Part shown: positions 52,311 through 60,967 of the stretch, in pieces
Layout of the letters: each line of letters starts with the position of its first letter
How positions within the stretch are numbered: the stretch's first letter is position 1
Assembly (NCBI RefSeq): GCF_000331305.1
Contig: NZ_KB217478.1
Span: 2,029,679-2,093,678 of the forward strand
DNA: 64,000 bases
Reading direction: 5' to 3'
Origin: Calothrix sp. PCC 7103
GTDB taxonomy: Bacteria > Cyanobacteriota > Cyanobacteriia > Cyanobacteriales > Nostocaceae
Program-made: the position numbers and the translations under genes
Notes under the pieces: model-generated
What the model saw: the letters and a program-made list of their open reading frames with translations, nothing else
What the model was told of the DNA's origin: nothing
The model's database searches: none

Positions 52311-54053
52311 ATGAATTTAAAGTTAATATCTATATTGTATAAGTACAATTATTTGTATTCGTTACTTATTTGTCTATATATAATTTTTCCAAAAGCTACT
52401 TTCGCTCAAGATTCCTCGGAGCAAATTTTTTCCGACCCCAACCAAAGAAGATTTCCGCAACCTTTACCTACCGTTGTTCCATTTCCTAGTCAAGATAAAC
52501 AACCAAGTGTAGAAACTCTCCCTTCCACACCAACACCCAACCCAGAACCTTCACAAATTATTATTCCCGTAAAGAAAATTGAGGTCAGGGGTAACACTGT
52601 TATTAATACTGATGAAATCAATCGAATCATCAAAAAATACGAAAATCGAAATGCCACATTAGCTGAGTTACGAGTTGCTGCAGAAGAGATTTCACAACTT
52701 TACTTAGATAAAGGCTATATTACTTCGCGAGCAATTTTAGCAAATCAAAAAATTAATAATGGAATTGTCGTAGTTCAAATAATTGAGGGTGGTATTGAGC
52801 AAATTATTATTGAAGGAAATCAGCGAGTAAAACCAAGCTATATTCGCAGTCGTGTTAAATTAGGCGCCACTATACCTTTAAAGCAACAAACCTTAGAAGA
52901 ACAATTACGGTTACTCAAAGCTGACCCTTTGTTTACGAACGTTGAAGCCAGCTTGCGACCAGGAACCAAGTTAGGAAAAAGTATTTTAGTTGTACGAGTT
53001 AAAGAAGCTAATGCCCTAATTAACAGCTTTAACGTGGATAACTACTCTCCTCCAAGTATTGGTTCTGAACGGTTAGGTATAATAATTGGAACTCGAAGCA
53101 TTACGGGAATAGGGGATGAGCTTACACTAACTTATCAGCGTTCAACAACTGGAGGTTTACAAGTATTTGATTTTAACTATCGCATACCGATTAATCCAAT
53201 GGAGGGTACAATTCAACTACGAGCAACATCAAGTGACAGTAAAGTAACGGCGCCAACTTTTAAAGAACTGGGAATAGAAGGTGATAACCAATCATATGAA
53301 ATTAGTTATCGACAACCTTTAATTAGAAATCCTCGCGAAGAATTTGCCCTATCTTTAGCATATAACCATCAAGACGGACAAACATTTATTTTTAACGATT
53401 TGCCCTTTGCATTTGGAATAGGCCCCGATAAAGATGGTAACAGTCGTACTCGCGTAATTAAATTTGGGCAAGATTATATAAAACGGGATTTACGAGGCGC
53501 CTGGGCATTGCGCTCGCAATTTAATTTGGGTTTAGGTATTTTTAATGCAACAACCAACAATGCACCCGTACCAGATGGTCGTTTTTTTAGCTGGACAGGA
53601 CAAGTTCAAAGAGTACAAATGCTCAACAAATCCAATACTTTAATATTACAAGGAGATATTCAACTTACTCCCAATAGTTTGCTTGCTTCTCAACAATTTG
53701 TAGCTGGTGGAGGTCAATCTGTACGAGGATTTCGGCAAAACGTGAGAACAGGCGATAATGGATTTCGTTTCTCAGTTGAAAATAGAATTGCCGTACAGCG
53801 TAATGAATCAGGACAACCAACAATTCAATTAGCTCCATTTATAGATTTGGGAATGGTTTGGAATCAATCAGATAATCCCAACAAACTACCGCGTCAGAAT
53901 TTTATTGCCAGTGCAGGGTTAGGAATTTTATGGGAGTTACTTCCTGGCTTAAATTTGCGGGCTGATTATGCGCTCCCATTTGTAAAATTAGATGACAAAG
54001 GAGAAAATGCTCAAGATAGAGGTTTATCTTTTAGCATCAACTATCGTCTCTGA
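52311..54053 (+). CDS. TpsB outer-membrane transporter (ShlB/FhaC/HecB type)
   Basis: A 580-residue protein of the Omp85/TpsB superfamily. A signal peptide (ending ATFAQ) is followed by a Pro-rich linker, two POTRA domains (IIIPVKKIEVRGNTVINTDE and later GGIEQIIIEGNQRVKPSYIR) and a 16-strand barrel with the diagnostic loop VAGGGQSVRGFRQN (VRGF motif) near residue 470. It ends SFSINYRL. TpsB pores export TpsA proteins that carry the TPS domain; the 1934-residue CHAT exoprotein on the opposite strand is the obvious client. It follows the cyclase by 100 bases in the same direction. Confidence 0.92.
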   Translation: MNLKLISILYKYNYLYSLLICLYIIFPKATFAQDSSEQIFSDPNQRRFPQPLPTVVPFPSQDKQPSVETLPSTPTPNPEPSQIIIPVKKIEVRGNTVINTDEINRIIKKYENRNATLAELRVAAEEISQLYLDKGYITSRAILANQKINNGIVVVQIIEGGIEQIIIEGNQRVKPSYIRSRVKLGATIPLKQQTLEEQLRLLKADPLFTNVEASLRPGTKLGKSILVVRVKEANALINSFNVDNYSPPSIGSERLGIIIGTRSITGIGDELTLTYQRSTTGGLQVFDFNYRIPINPMEGTIQLRATSSDSKVTAPTFKELGIEGDNQSYEISYRQPLIRNPREEFALSLAYNHQDGQTFIFNDLPFAFGIGPDKDGNSRTRVIKFGQDYIKRDLRGAWALRSQFNLGLGIFNATTNNAPVPDGRFFSWTGQVQRVQMLNKSNTLILQGDIQLTPNSLLASQQFVAGGGQSVRGFRQNVRTGDNGFRFSVENRIAVQRNESGQPTIQLAPFIDLGMVWNQSDNPNKLPRQNFIASAGLGILWELLPGLNLRADYALPFVKLDDKGENAQDRGLSFSINYRL

Positions 54054-54276
54054 TTGCTGGTTACATTCTTGCTATATATTAAAATTTTTAGAATACACCG
54101 GACTTGACGAACCTGCATGTCCCAAAAATGCCACTTTTTAGTCCTGACTTTATCACCTTGTGTAGCTTAATCTTGTAAACGAAGGTTAAGAACCTTGTAT
54201 TTGCTTATAGATGGCTAAAGTCGTTGGGTAGAAATAAGAGTTTGCTTTTGCCCACGATTTATCAAGGAGGTATTTT

Positions 54277-54549
54277 GTGGTAATACTCAAATTTGATGTA
54301 CTTCATTTTGCGCGTGTGTGGCTAAATAAATTAGAAGTACATAATTATCAGTTAGCTTATTGGTTGTGTCGGTTAATTCCAGCTAGCTGCCCTTTTGACT
54401 TTACGATTAAATTTTGGGGTGGTAATGTTTTTCACATCCCACCCCTATGTAAGTTTAATCCTTTGTATGAGGAAGTTGTAAGTCTACGACTGCGTGCTTT
54501 GTGTTACCTGGTAGATGAATGTGGGTTTGATGCTACAGGTTTCGTTTAA
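54277..54549 (+). CDS. Small protein with Mo-dependent-nitrogenase-like C-terminal domain
   Basis: A 90-residue protein of a cyanobacterial family usually labelled Mo-dependent nitrogenase C-terminal domain. Typical features are LAYWLCRLIPASCPFDFTIK, FHIPPLCKFNPLYEEVVSLR and RALCYLVDECG with conserved Cys. The label does not mean it is a nitrogenase subunit; the real function is unknown. The GTG start at 54277 is set by an ideal ribosome site, AAGGAGG, six bases before it, unusually strong for this window. It overlaps the end of the convergent kinase gene by four bases. Confidence 0.75.
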   Translation: MVILKFDVLHFARVWLNKLEVHNYQLAYWLCRLIPASCPFDFTIKFWGGNVFHIPPLCKFNPLYEEVVSLRLRALCYLVDECGFDATGFV

Positions 54550-55865
54550 GCTAATGGCAAATGAACCTGAAAGCAACTGCCAACTCCAATCTTACTATTG
54601 ACTGTAATTTTTCCTAAGTGCCGTTGCGCTATTGCTTGAGCAATGGCTAACCCCAATCCTAAACCTTCTTTGGCTTGAACACGCGCAGTTTCAGCACGCC
54701 AAAACCTTTGAAAGACGAGGGGTATATATTCTTTGGGAATACCGATTCCAGTATCTTCTACACGCACAACAGCAAATAGTTTTTGCTTTTCTAAGAACAG
54801 TCTTACTACACCCCCAGTTCTGCTGTATTTGATTGCATTCTCTAATAAATTGGCAAACAAGCGTTTCAATTGATGAATATCGCCTTTGATGTGGATACCT
54901 GTTGATAAATAGGACTCAAAACTTAGTTCTTTCTTTTGAGCATCAGTTTCAAATGTATCTGCTAAATCCTGTAGTATTTCATCTAGAGGAACTTTTGGAT
55001 ACTCCAAAACTGCGGGGTCAACAATTACATCGGTGTGAGAGAGGAAGCGTAAATCTTCAACGATATGTCGGATTTGCGTTGTAGAACTACTAATGGTTTT
55101 GAGTTTTCGCACATCATCGGCAGAAAATTGTTCTGAGTGGTTTTCCATGAGTTCAACGGTAGTCATAATTACCGTTAAAGGATTACGTAGCTCGTGGGAA
55201 GCGTCTGCTGTAAACTGCTTGAGATTCTGATAACTTTCGGTAACTGGTCGAATTGCTAATGATGTCAATAACATGCCACTAATACTACTAAGAATTAAAA
55301 CAGTTACACCTCCCACTTCAAGCCCAAGTTGTAATTGATTCATTCTTTTATTAAATTCTTCAGTAGATTCATTGACGCGAATATAACCTTCAAGCCGTAA
55401 TGTTTTTTGCTCAGAATCATCTGTGTAAACAGCAATTGACACGGAACGGACATTCCCGTGCTGCTCGACTACAGGAGAACCTTCATTTAAACGACTAATA
55501 GAAGCGCTTTTGGTTAGGGGAAAATTTGGTAGATTAGTTCCTTCTGTTGCGATAATCTTGCCATTCGCGTCAAACCATTCTAGGCTTTGATGATTTTCAA
55601 ATAAACTGCGCCAAGGTAGGTCTTTATCAAGGTATTGAGTTCCTTTGGTTTTGATTGTTTGTAAGCTAGGGACAGCAGCTTGAGCCAAAGTTTGCAAGCG
55701 TTCATTTTGGTCTCCAAGCAAACCTGCCCGAAAAAAATAATATACAGATGTTGCGGATATACCAAAAATGACTGACATCGCTGTCAGATATGCTAGCCAC
55801 ATACGCCAGCATAAGGACTTTGATATTCTACTTTGGATGTACCTTGAGACGGTAGTCCAAGTCAT
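54546..55865 (-). CDS. Sensor histidine kinase
   Basis: A membrane-bound kinase of about 439 residues. A first span near residue 25 and a second near 190 enclose a periplasmic sensor domain of about 150 residues. The dimerisation domain carries the phospho-His in FTADASHELRNPLTVI; the ATPase domain has the N box LFANLLENAIKYS, G1 VEDTGIGIP and G2 EGLGLGLAIAQAIA. It belongs with the response regulator 226 bases upstream on the same strand and resembles RppB/NrsS-type kinases that sense redox or metals, though the signal is unknown. Start: ATG at 55865; a TTG at 55874 is possible. Confidence 0.9.
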   Translation of the reverse strand: MTWTTVSRYIQSRISKSLCWRMWLAYLTAMSVIFGISATSVYYFFRAGLLGDQNERLQTLAQAAVPSLQTIKTKGTQYLDKDLPWRSLFENHQSLEWFDANGKIIATEGTNLPNFPLTKSASISRLNEGSPVVEQHGNVRSVSIAVYTDDSEQKTLRLEGYIRVNESTEEFNKRMNQLQLGLEVGGVTVLILSSISGMLLTSLAIRPVTESYQNLKQFTADASHELRNPLTVIMTTVELMENHSEQFSADDVRKLKTISSSTTQIRHIVEDLRFLSHTDVIVDPAVLEYPKVPLDEILQDLADTFETDAQKKELSFESYLSTGIHIKGDIHQLKRLFANLLENAIKYSRTGGVVRLFLEKQKLFAVVRVEDTGIGIPKEYIPLVFQRFWRAETARVQAKEGLGLGLAIAQAIAQRHLGKITVNSKIGVGSCFQVHLPLA

Positions 55866-56037
55866 AGGCAGCAATTACACCAAAATTAGTCATTGGCTCC
55901 AGGTCTCTTGGTTCTGTCTTCTATGTTGGAAATTAAATTCCCTAGAAAACAAAAACTTAAGTTACTGAAGAGAAACACGCAAAGGTGTTTAATTCTGTGT
56001 ATATAGCTTCACATGGTTTCATGAGTTAATTCTGAAA

Positions 56038-56063
56038 ATATGATGAGAAGCTTCTCATCATAT
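56038..56063 (-). terminator. 26-bp perfect palindrome between regulator and kinase
   Basis: ATATGATGAGAAG is followed by its exact reverse complement and then, in the direction of transcription, by TTTT. It lies 29 bases behind the regulator's stop codon and would form a strong hairpin, so it may reduce read-through into the kinase gene. Confidence 0.65.
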
Positions 56064-56091
56064 AAATCTAAATTTTTAGTTAATTTTTGGC

Positions 56092-56784
56092 TTAAACCAA
56101 AGTTGTACTCCCAAAATCGATGAGATGGTACCCAAAACCATAAGCTGTTGTCACAAAATCATCACAGGCGCCTGCAAGTTTGAGTTTTTGTCTTAAGCGC
56201 TTGACCAAGGCTTTGACGGCATCTTCAGTGGGTGGTTCTTCAAAAGGCCAGAGGCTTTCAATGATTGCGCTGCGGCTTAAAACTTTACCACAAGAACGCA
56301 TTAATAGTTCCAAAAGACAATACTCTTTAGGAGTAAGTTGCAAAAGTTGCTTATCGTAAGTGGCTTGATGTAGATTTGGGTTGACTTGCAACTTCCCCCA
56401 TTCCAACAGCGAAGATAAAGGACTATCACCCCGACGCAGCAGTGCGCGGATGCGTGCAGATAATTCTTGTAGGTTATATGGTTTAACTACATAATCATCA
56501 GCTCCTGCATCCAAACCAAAAACTTTATCAGCGGGAGTATCGCGCGCTGTCAACATCATTACGGGTACTCGATTACCTTGAGAACGCAAACGACGGCATA
56601 AACTAATACCATCCAACTTGGGTAGGGTTACATCTAATATAAGTAAATCGTAAGTAAACGCCGTTACAAAATCCCAGCCCTCTTGCCCGTCGGCAACAGC
56701 ATCAACTAGGTATTGTTGGTCAGCTAGCGCTTCTGTGAGCGATTGTGCGATTCGACAGTCATCTTCTGCTAACAGAATTTTCAT
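56092..56784 (-). CDS. OmpR/PhoB-type response regulator
   Basis: A 230-residue transcription factor. The receiver has the acidic pair in LLAEDD, the phospho-Asp in LLILDVTLPKLDG, and the switch Thr and Lys in MMLTARD and ADDYVVKPYNLQEL. The C-terminal winged helix reads LTPKEYCLLELLMRS, then EPPTEDAVKALVKRLRQKL. It is the partner of the kinase downstream and resembles RppA. It is divergent from the carbonic-anhydrase gene at 57232 across 447 bases, so it could control that cluster. Confidence 0.92.
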   Translation of the reverse strand: MKILLAEDDCRIAQSLTEALADQQYLVDAVADGQEGWDFVTAFTYDLLILDVTLPKLDGISLCRRLRSQGNRVPVMMLTARDTPADKVFGLDAGADDYVVKPYNLQELSARIRALLRRGDSPLSSLLEWGKLQVNPNLHQATYDKQLLQLTPKEYCLLELLMRSCGKVLSRSAIIESLWPFEEPPTEDAVKALVKRLRQKLKLAGACDDFVTTAYGFGYHLIDFGSTTLV

Positions 56785-57231
56785 GTTTCATGCTTCCTTT
56801 TTGGAATGGCTAACAGTAAGTACCAGGAGTCAATTTGTCTACTTCACAAGAATCAATAACGCTGTATAAATTTTACATCCTAGAAAACAATGATTTGGTA
56901 GTTCAACAGTTTTGAACTACTAAGTACACTACAAGCTATGCCACCTTCAACACACGAGTACAGGACAGTTTGCAAACTGTCCACACGCTAATAACTAGCA
57001 TCATACAAGTTATTTCAAGAATTTTTTGCTTACAATTTCGATATTTCTGAAAAATTTCCTCGAATTGTCCTTTTTTTGTCCCGGCTTTGTCACGTTCAGA
57101 GTATTTAAATAAACACATAGAGATAAGCAAAACTTCTAGCAGGCATAAGGATTCTTTATTATAAACACGGACTGTTAACCTTGATGCGACTGGAAGTGAA
57201 TCAACCACACAAGTAAAAACAGCGAAGCCTT
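56785..57231. promoter_or_regulatory. Divergent control region with a perfect palindrome
   Basis: This 447-base gap separates the response regulator from the gamma-carbonic anhydrase. At 56963-56982 lies GGACAGTTTGCAAACTGTCC, a perfect 20-bp inverted repeat in a suitable position for an operator. No gene is supported here. Confidence 0.5.
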
Positions 57232-57897
57232 ATGAATAATGTAATTGCGCTCAACAACATCCACATTCACGGTAATGTACGCACATCTTTCAACCCTGTA
57301 GAAAAAAATCCTGAAATTCACACTACAGCTTATATCCATCCTTTAGCTGCGGTGATTGGTAATGTGCATCTCGGTCAAAGAGTCATGGTGGCGCCAGCAG
57401 CTTCAGTTCGTGGTGATGAAGGTCAACCACTTTGGGTGGATGACGATGTAAACATTCAAGATTGCGTTGTTCTTCATGCATTAGAAACTCATCTCAATGG
57501 GGTATTAATCCGGGAAGCAGTCGTAGAAGTTGAGGGTGAATATTATGGAGTATATATCAGGAAGCGCGTTTCTCTGGCTCATCAGTGTCAAGTGCATGGT
57601 CCTGCTTACATTGGTTCTGACACTTTTGTGGGGATGCAAGCTTTGGTATTCCGCGCAACGGTAGGTAACAACTGCGTTATTGAACCAAAAGCTTTAGTTA
57701 TGGGTGTCAATATACCCGATAACAGATATGTGCCAGCAGGCGCCTTAATAACAACTCAAGAAATGGCTAATAATTTACCCTTAATTACCAATACCTACCC
57801 ACTCAGAAGCCTAAACAAATCAGTAGTACATGTCAACACAGAACTAGCTGAAGGCTACCATGAAAAAGAAAACCTAACATTCTTCCTTGCAGCATAA
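57232..57897 (+). CDS. Gamma-class carbonic anhydrase, CcmM N-domain type without SSUL repeats
   Basis: A 221-residue left-handed beta-helix protein. The turns read IHPLAAVIGNVHLG, VMVAPAASVRGDEGQPLWV, NIQDCVVLHALET, RVSLAHQCQVHGPAYIG and RYVPAGALITTQEMANNLP, like the N-terminal domain of carboxysomal CcmM. The expected zinc ligands are present: His in LHALET and the two His of AHQCQVHG, with the Glu of HALE matching the Cam proton path. The Rubisco-binding SSUL repeats of CcmM are absent, so it is a stand-alone enzyme. It heads a set with a tail fragment, PxcA and a bestrophin. Activity is inferred. Confidence 0.82.
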   Translation: MNNVIALNNIHIHGNVRTSFNPVEKNPEIHTTAYIHPLAAVIGNVHLGQRVMVAPAASVRGDEGQPLWVDDDVNIQDCVVLHALETHLNGVLIREAVVEVEGEYYGVYIRKRVSLAHQCQVHGPAYIGSDTFVGMQALVFRATVGNNCVIEPKALVMGVNIPDNRYVPAGALITTQEMANNLPLITNTYPLRSLNKSVVHVNTELAEGYHEKENLTFFLAA

Positions 57898-57974
57898 AGA
57901 TTTCCAAACCTATCTATCTTGTGGAGCGGGCTTAAGATTGCCCGCCCAATATTTGAAACAGCGTCAATATCAAC

Positions 57975-58181
57975 ATGTCGAGGAAGTTTATGACAATTCC
58001 GAAACTAACAGTAATCAACGGGGGCAAAAGCTACACATCTCAACCCCGAATTATTAACCAGAATGTGAATGTTTCCAATGGTAGAAGAATTCCAGCAGGA
58101 GCAGTAATAACTAATCAATCCGCCGCAAATTGCTTACCATTCAAACATTGTGCAACAAGAGCAGAAATAACTCAAAAGTAA
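57975..58181 (+). CDS. 68-residue protein resembling a gamma-carbonic-anhydrase C-terminal tail
   Basis: A short protein whose part GRRIPAGAVITNQSAANCLP aligns with NRYVPAGALITTQEMANNLP from the end of the preceding carbonic anhydrase. The N-terminal 35 residues (KLTVINGGKSYTSQPRI) are unrelated to it. No metal ligands are present. It could be a remnant of a duplicated carbonic anhydrase gene or a small partner that caps the trimer. It starts at the ATG at 57975, with GAGG-like bases absent upstream. PxcA follows after 15 bases. Confidence 0.55.
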   Translation: MSRKFMTIPKLTVINGGKSYTSQPRIINQNVNVSNGRRIPAGAVITNQSAANCLPFKHCATRAEITQK

Positions 58182-58196
58182 TGTGGAGTTTTTATC

Positions 58197-59429
58197 ATGA
58201 CTTCTAGTTTACCTAGTAAACAGACATATTTACTTGACAAGTTCAAATACTACTGGCATTTAGCGAGCGAGAGAATATCGAAAACACCAGAGCGTTCACT
58301 TGATTGTGCTTACCAATCAATCTTAAAAATTAAAGCTCTTGAAGATGAGCATTTTGGTGGTAAGACAATTAGTATCACAATTGTAAGTGAAACAGTTCAA
58401 GATTCTACTTTCACATCTGTACTGCGCGCGGATGTTGAAAAGCATGTAGCTCTTTCTAAAATGAGATTAGCAGAGTTTAAAGCAAGTTGTTTTGTTTTAG
58501 GTAATCTCAGCACAAAAAATTTGGGAAAACTCAAACTAGTCGAAGAATTTATTGCAAAATACACCGACAACGAACCTCTAGCTACCACGGTCAACACAGT
58601 AGCTAATGGAAATTCCATAAATGTAGAAACAGTCACTGACAAAACTGCCATTTTGCCTAGGTCAATTGGTCGTACTTTACACAAATTTTCAGATGATTTT
58701 AACCCAAAATCAGAAGCTGAATATGTGAGGAAATACCGTAATTCCAGAGCTAAGACCAAAACATCCGTGAGATTTATTATCACTCTCATAATTGTCCCCG
58801 TCCTAACCCAGCATTTCTCAAAACAGTTCTTAATTAGTCCAATTATCGAAACCAGTAATAAGCATAATTCTCAAGTTTTCCTAAATTACGAAATGAAGGA
58901 AGAAGCTTTGCATGAATTACATAGCTACGAAGAAAGCTTGAAATTTGAAAACCTAATTACTCAAGCTCCACCATTATCTTCAGAAGTCATTGAGAGTAAA
59001 GTCAAACATAAAGCGAGCGAATTAGCGAAAGAGTTTCATCATAAAAGTAATAGTGCTGTTGGCAACGTCTTTGCTGATATGTTAGCACTTGCAGCATTTG
59101 GTTTAGTGATTTTAACCAGTCGCAAAGAAATCATTGTTTTAAAGTCTTTTATGGATGATATAGTCTATGGACTAAGTGACAGTGCCAAAGCATTTATCAT
59201 CATTCTATGTACAGATATGTTTGTAGGTTTCCACTCTCCTCATGGATGGGAAGTAATTTTAGAAGGTATCACTTCACACCTTGGCATTGCTGCTAATAAA
59301 AGCTTCGTTGGTCTTTTCATCGCCACATTTCCAGTTATCCTCGATACGATTTGTAAGTATTGGATATTCAGATACTTAAGCAAAATATCTCCTTCAGCAG
59401 TAGCAACCCTTAGAAATATGAATGAGTAA
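58197..59429 (+). CDS. pxcA: Proton extrusion protein PxcA (CemA/CotA family)
   Basis: A 410-residue protein. The N-terminal half is soluble; the C-terminal half has four spans of the CemA family with the signatures TDMFVGFHSPHGWEVILEG and FIATFPVILDTICKYWIFRY, ending ISPSAVATLRNMNE. PxcA/CotA is needed for light-driven proton release and helps CO2 uptake in Synechocystis, and the plastid version CemA lies in the inner envelope. Here it lies directly behind the carbonic-anhydrase pair and before a bestrophin, in one direction. It could also be the PxcL paralogue. The ATG at 58197 is 15 bases after the previous stop. Confidence 0.9.
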   Translation: MTSSLPSKQTYLLDKFKYYWHLASERISKTPERSLDCAYQSILKIKALEDEHFGGKTISITIVSETVQDSTFTSVLRADVEKHVALSKMRLAEFKASCFVLGNLSTKNLGKLKLVEEFIAKYTDNEPLATTVNTVANGNSINVETVTDKTAILPRSIGRTLHKFSDDFNPKSEAEYVRKYRNSRAKTKTSVRFIITLIIVPVLTQHFSKQFLISPIIETSNKHNSQVFLNYEMKEEALHELHSYEESLKFENLITQAPPLSSEVIESKVKHKASELAKEFHHKSNSAVGNVFADMLALAAFGLVILTSRKEIIVLKSFMDDIVYGLSDSAKAFIIILCTDMFVGFHSPHGWEVILEGITSHLGIAANKSFVGLFIATFPVILDTICKYWIFRYLSKISPSAVATLRNMNE

Positions 59430-59545
59430 GTACTGCCTTTATATTTTTTGTGTCCTTTGTGGTTTTTCTTATAAAGGACACAAAGCAAAGAATCAAAATG
59501 TATTGTTTGATAATTTTTAACTACCTTGAACAAGGAGATTTGGAT

Positions 59546-60646
59546 ATGGTATTACCAATCAAGAAAAATGCTCATCGCAAACAAGGTTACAAAAAAGCTG
59601 ATAAAAATAATATCCTACTTGGCTCGTTTCACAAACAGCCTAATTTTGCCCCAACCCATAAACATAGCAAACAGCCAAAGGTCTCTTTACGCTCATTAAA
59701 AGAGAAGTTTCGACTTTATACAGGTGAACAGCTTTATGGAACACAAGTCATTGCTCATCTTGTACAAACAATCATATCAGCTATTTTACCTTGGTCTTTA
59801 CTATGTACTGGGTATGGCATTACTGTTTCATTAGTTAATCATTTTGGACATTTATTGATTTTTAGCGACAGTAAAGTTCTTCCTCAAGTTGTCTTGAGTC
59901 TCAATATTGTTTTAAGTTTACTATTGGTGTTCCGTACAAATACGGCACATGAACGCTTCTGGGAAGCAAGAAAACTATGGGGCGCCTTAGTTAACGCGGT
60001 TCGTAATTTAGCCAGAGGAATTTGGATATATATTGAAGAGTCTCAACCGCAACACAGAAATGACAAAGAAGCTGTAATGCGTTTAGTAATTGCTTTTACA
60101 GTCGCAATGAAACTACATCTACGTCGTGATGCTGTCAACCCAGAACTGGCGCCTTTAATGTCATCGTTTCAATACAATCAACTGCAAGACGTAAATCATC
60201 CACCATTAGAAATATCATTGTGGATAGGAGATTATTTACAAAGTCGATACGAACATGAACAAATAAATGTCTTCCAAGTTAATGCTTTGCATGAACTAGT
60301 GGATAAATTAATCGACATATTGGGTGGTTGCGAGCGAATTCTTAAAACACCTGTACCACTAATCTACACCATTACTTTAAAAACATTGCTAACAATTTAC
60401 ATACTGCTACTACCTTGGGAATTAGTTAGTGGTCTTACTTGGTGGACTGGGCCAATATTAGGTTTTATCAGCTTTATCATACTTGGCATTGATGAAATTG
60501 GCTCCGAAATTGAAGAACCTTTTGGACATGACCCAAATGATTTACCTTTAGACGTGATTTGTAATACGATGCTTCGTAACGTAGAAGATTTAATACGCTT
60601 GGCGCCTTGTAAAAGTAATACGTATAATACAGATAAAGCAGCATAA
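59546..60646 (+). CDS. Bestrophin-family anion channel
   Basis: A membrane protein of about 366 residues of the bestrophin/UPF0187 family. Diagnostic parts are VLSLLLVFRTNTAHERFWEARKLWG near residue 130, the basic/acidic helices through the middle, and the late signature LGIDEIGSEIEEPFGHDPND with LPLDVICNTMLRNVEDLI. Bestrophins form pentameric anion channels; thylakoid bestrophins of algae carry bicarbonate. An upstream ATG at 59450 is overruled by the strong AAGGAG site before the ATG at 59546. Its place behind a carbonic anhydrase and PxcA suggests bicarbonate or chloride transport linked to carbon uptake; this is inference. Confidence 0.88.
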   Translation: MVLPIKKNAHRKQGYKKADKNNILLGSFHKQPNFAPTHKHSKQPKVSLRSLKEKFRLYTGEQLYGTQVIAHLVQTIISAILPWSLLCTGYGITVSLVNHFGHLLIFSDSKVLPQVVLSLNIVLSLLLVFRTNTAHERFWEARKLWGALVNAVRNLARGIWIYIEESQPQHRNDKEAVMRLVIAFTVAMKLHLRRDAVNPELAPLMSSFQYNQLQDVNHPPLEISLWIGDYLQSRYEHEQINVFQVNALHELVDKLIDILGGCERILKTPVPLIYTITLKTLLTIYILLLPWELVSGLTWWTGPILGFISFIILGIDEIGSEIEEPFGHDPNDLPLDVICNTMLRNVEDLIRLAPCKSNTYNTDKAA

Positions 60647-60670
60647 ACAAGTGTCATTCATGCTTATTTG

Positions 60671-60967
60671 TTATGCTTTCTTGAAAAAACTGCAAATTAC
60701 GGTGCCTGCGTCATCTTTTCCGAACGATATAACCTTGCCATTACTTTGAGTATAGATTTGCTGACGACAGTTGTAGAGTTCAACAGGAGTTTTGGGACCG
60801 TCAATACTTACCGATGCACGATATTCCCAGTGATTTTTGGCGCTTCTTTTAATGCTGTGAATACAAACCTGATGACCGTTATAATTACGACAGGTAAAAG
60901 CTTGAGCAGGATATGTAATTGTAAAGCTAAGTAAAATTATTAGTATAAAAGCAAATATCTTGCTCAT
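60671..60967 (-). CDS. Small secreted protein, cysteine-containing
   Basis: A 98-residue exported protein. A signal peptide (FAFILIILLSFTITYPAQA) leads to a mature part with four Cys (FTCRNYNGHQVCIHSI, then YNCRQQ and VICSFFKKA), which probably form two disulfides. It has beta-rich stretches (YRASVSIDG). The family is not recognised. It converges on the bestrophin gene with only 24 bases between. The start is the ATG at 60967. Confidence 0.65.
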   Translation of the reverse strand: MSKIFAFILIILLSFTITYPAQAFTCRNYNGHQVCIHSIKRSAKNHWEYRASVSIDGPKTPVELYNCRQQIYTQSNGKVISFGKDDAGTVICSFFKKA

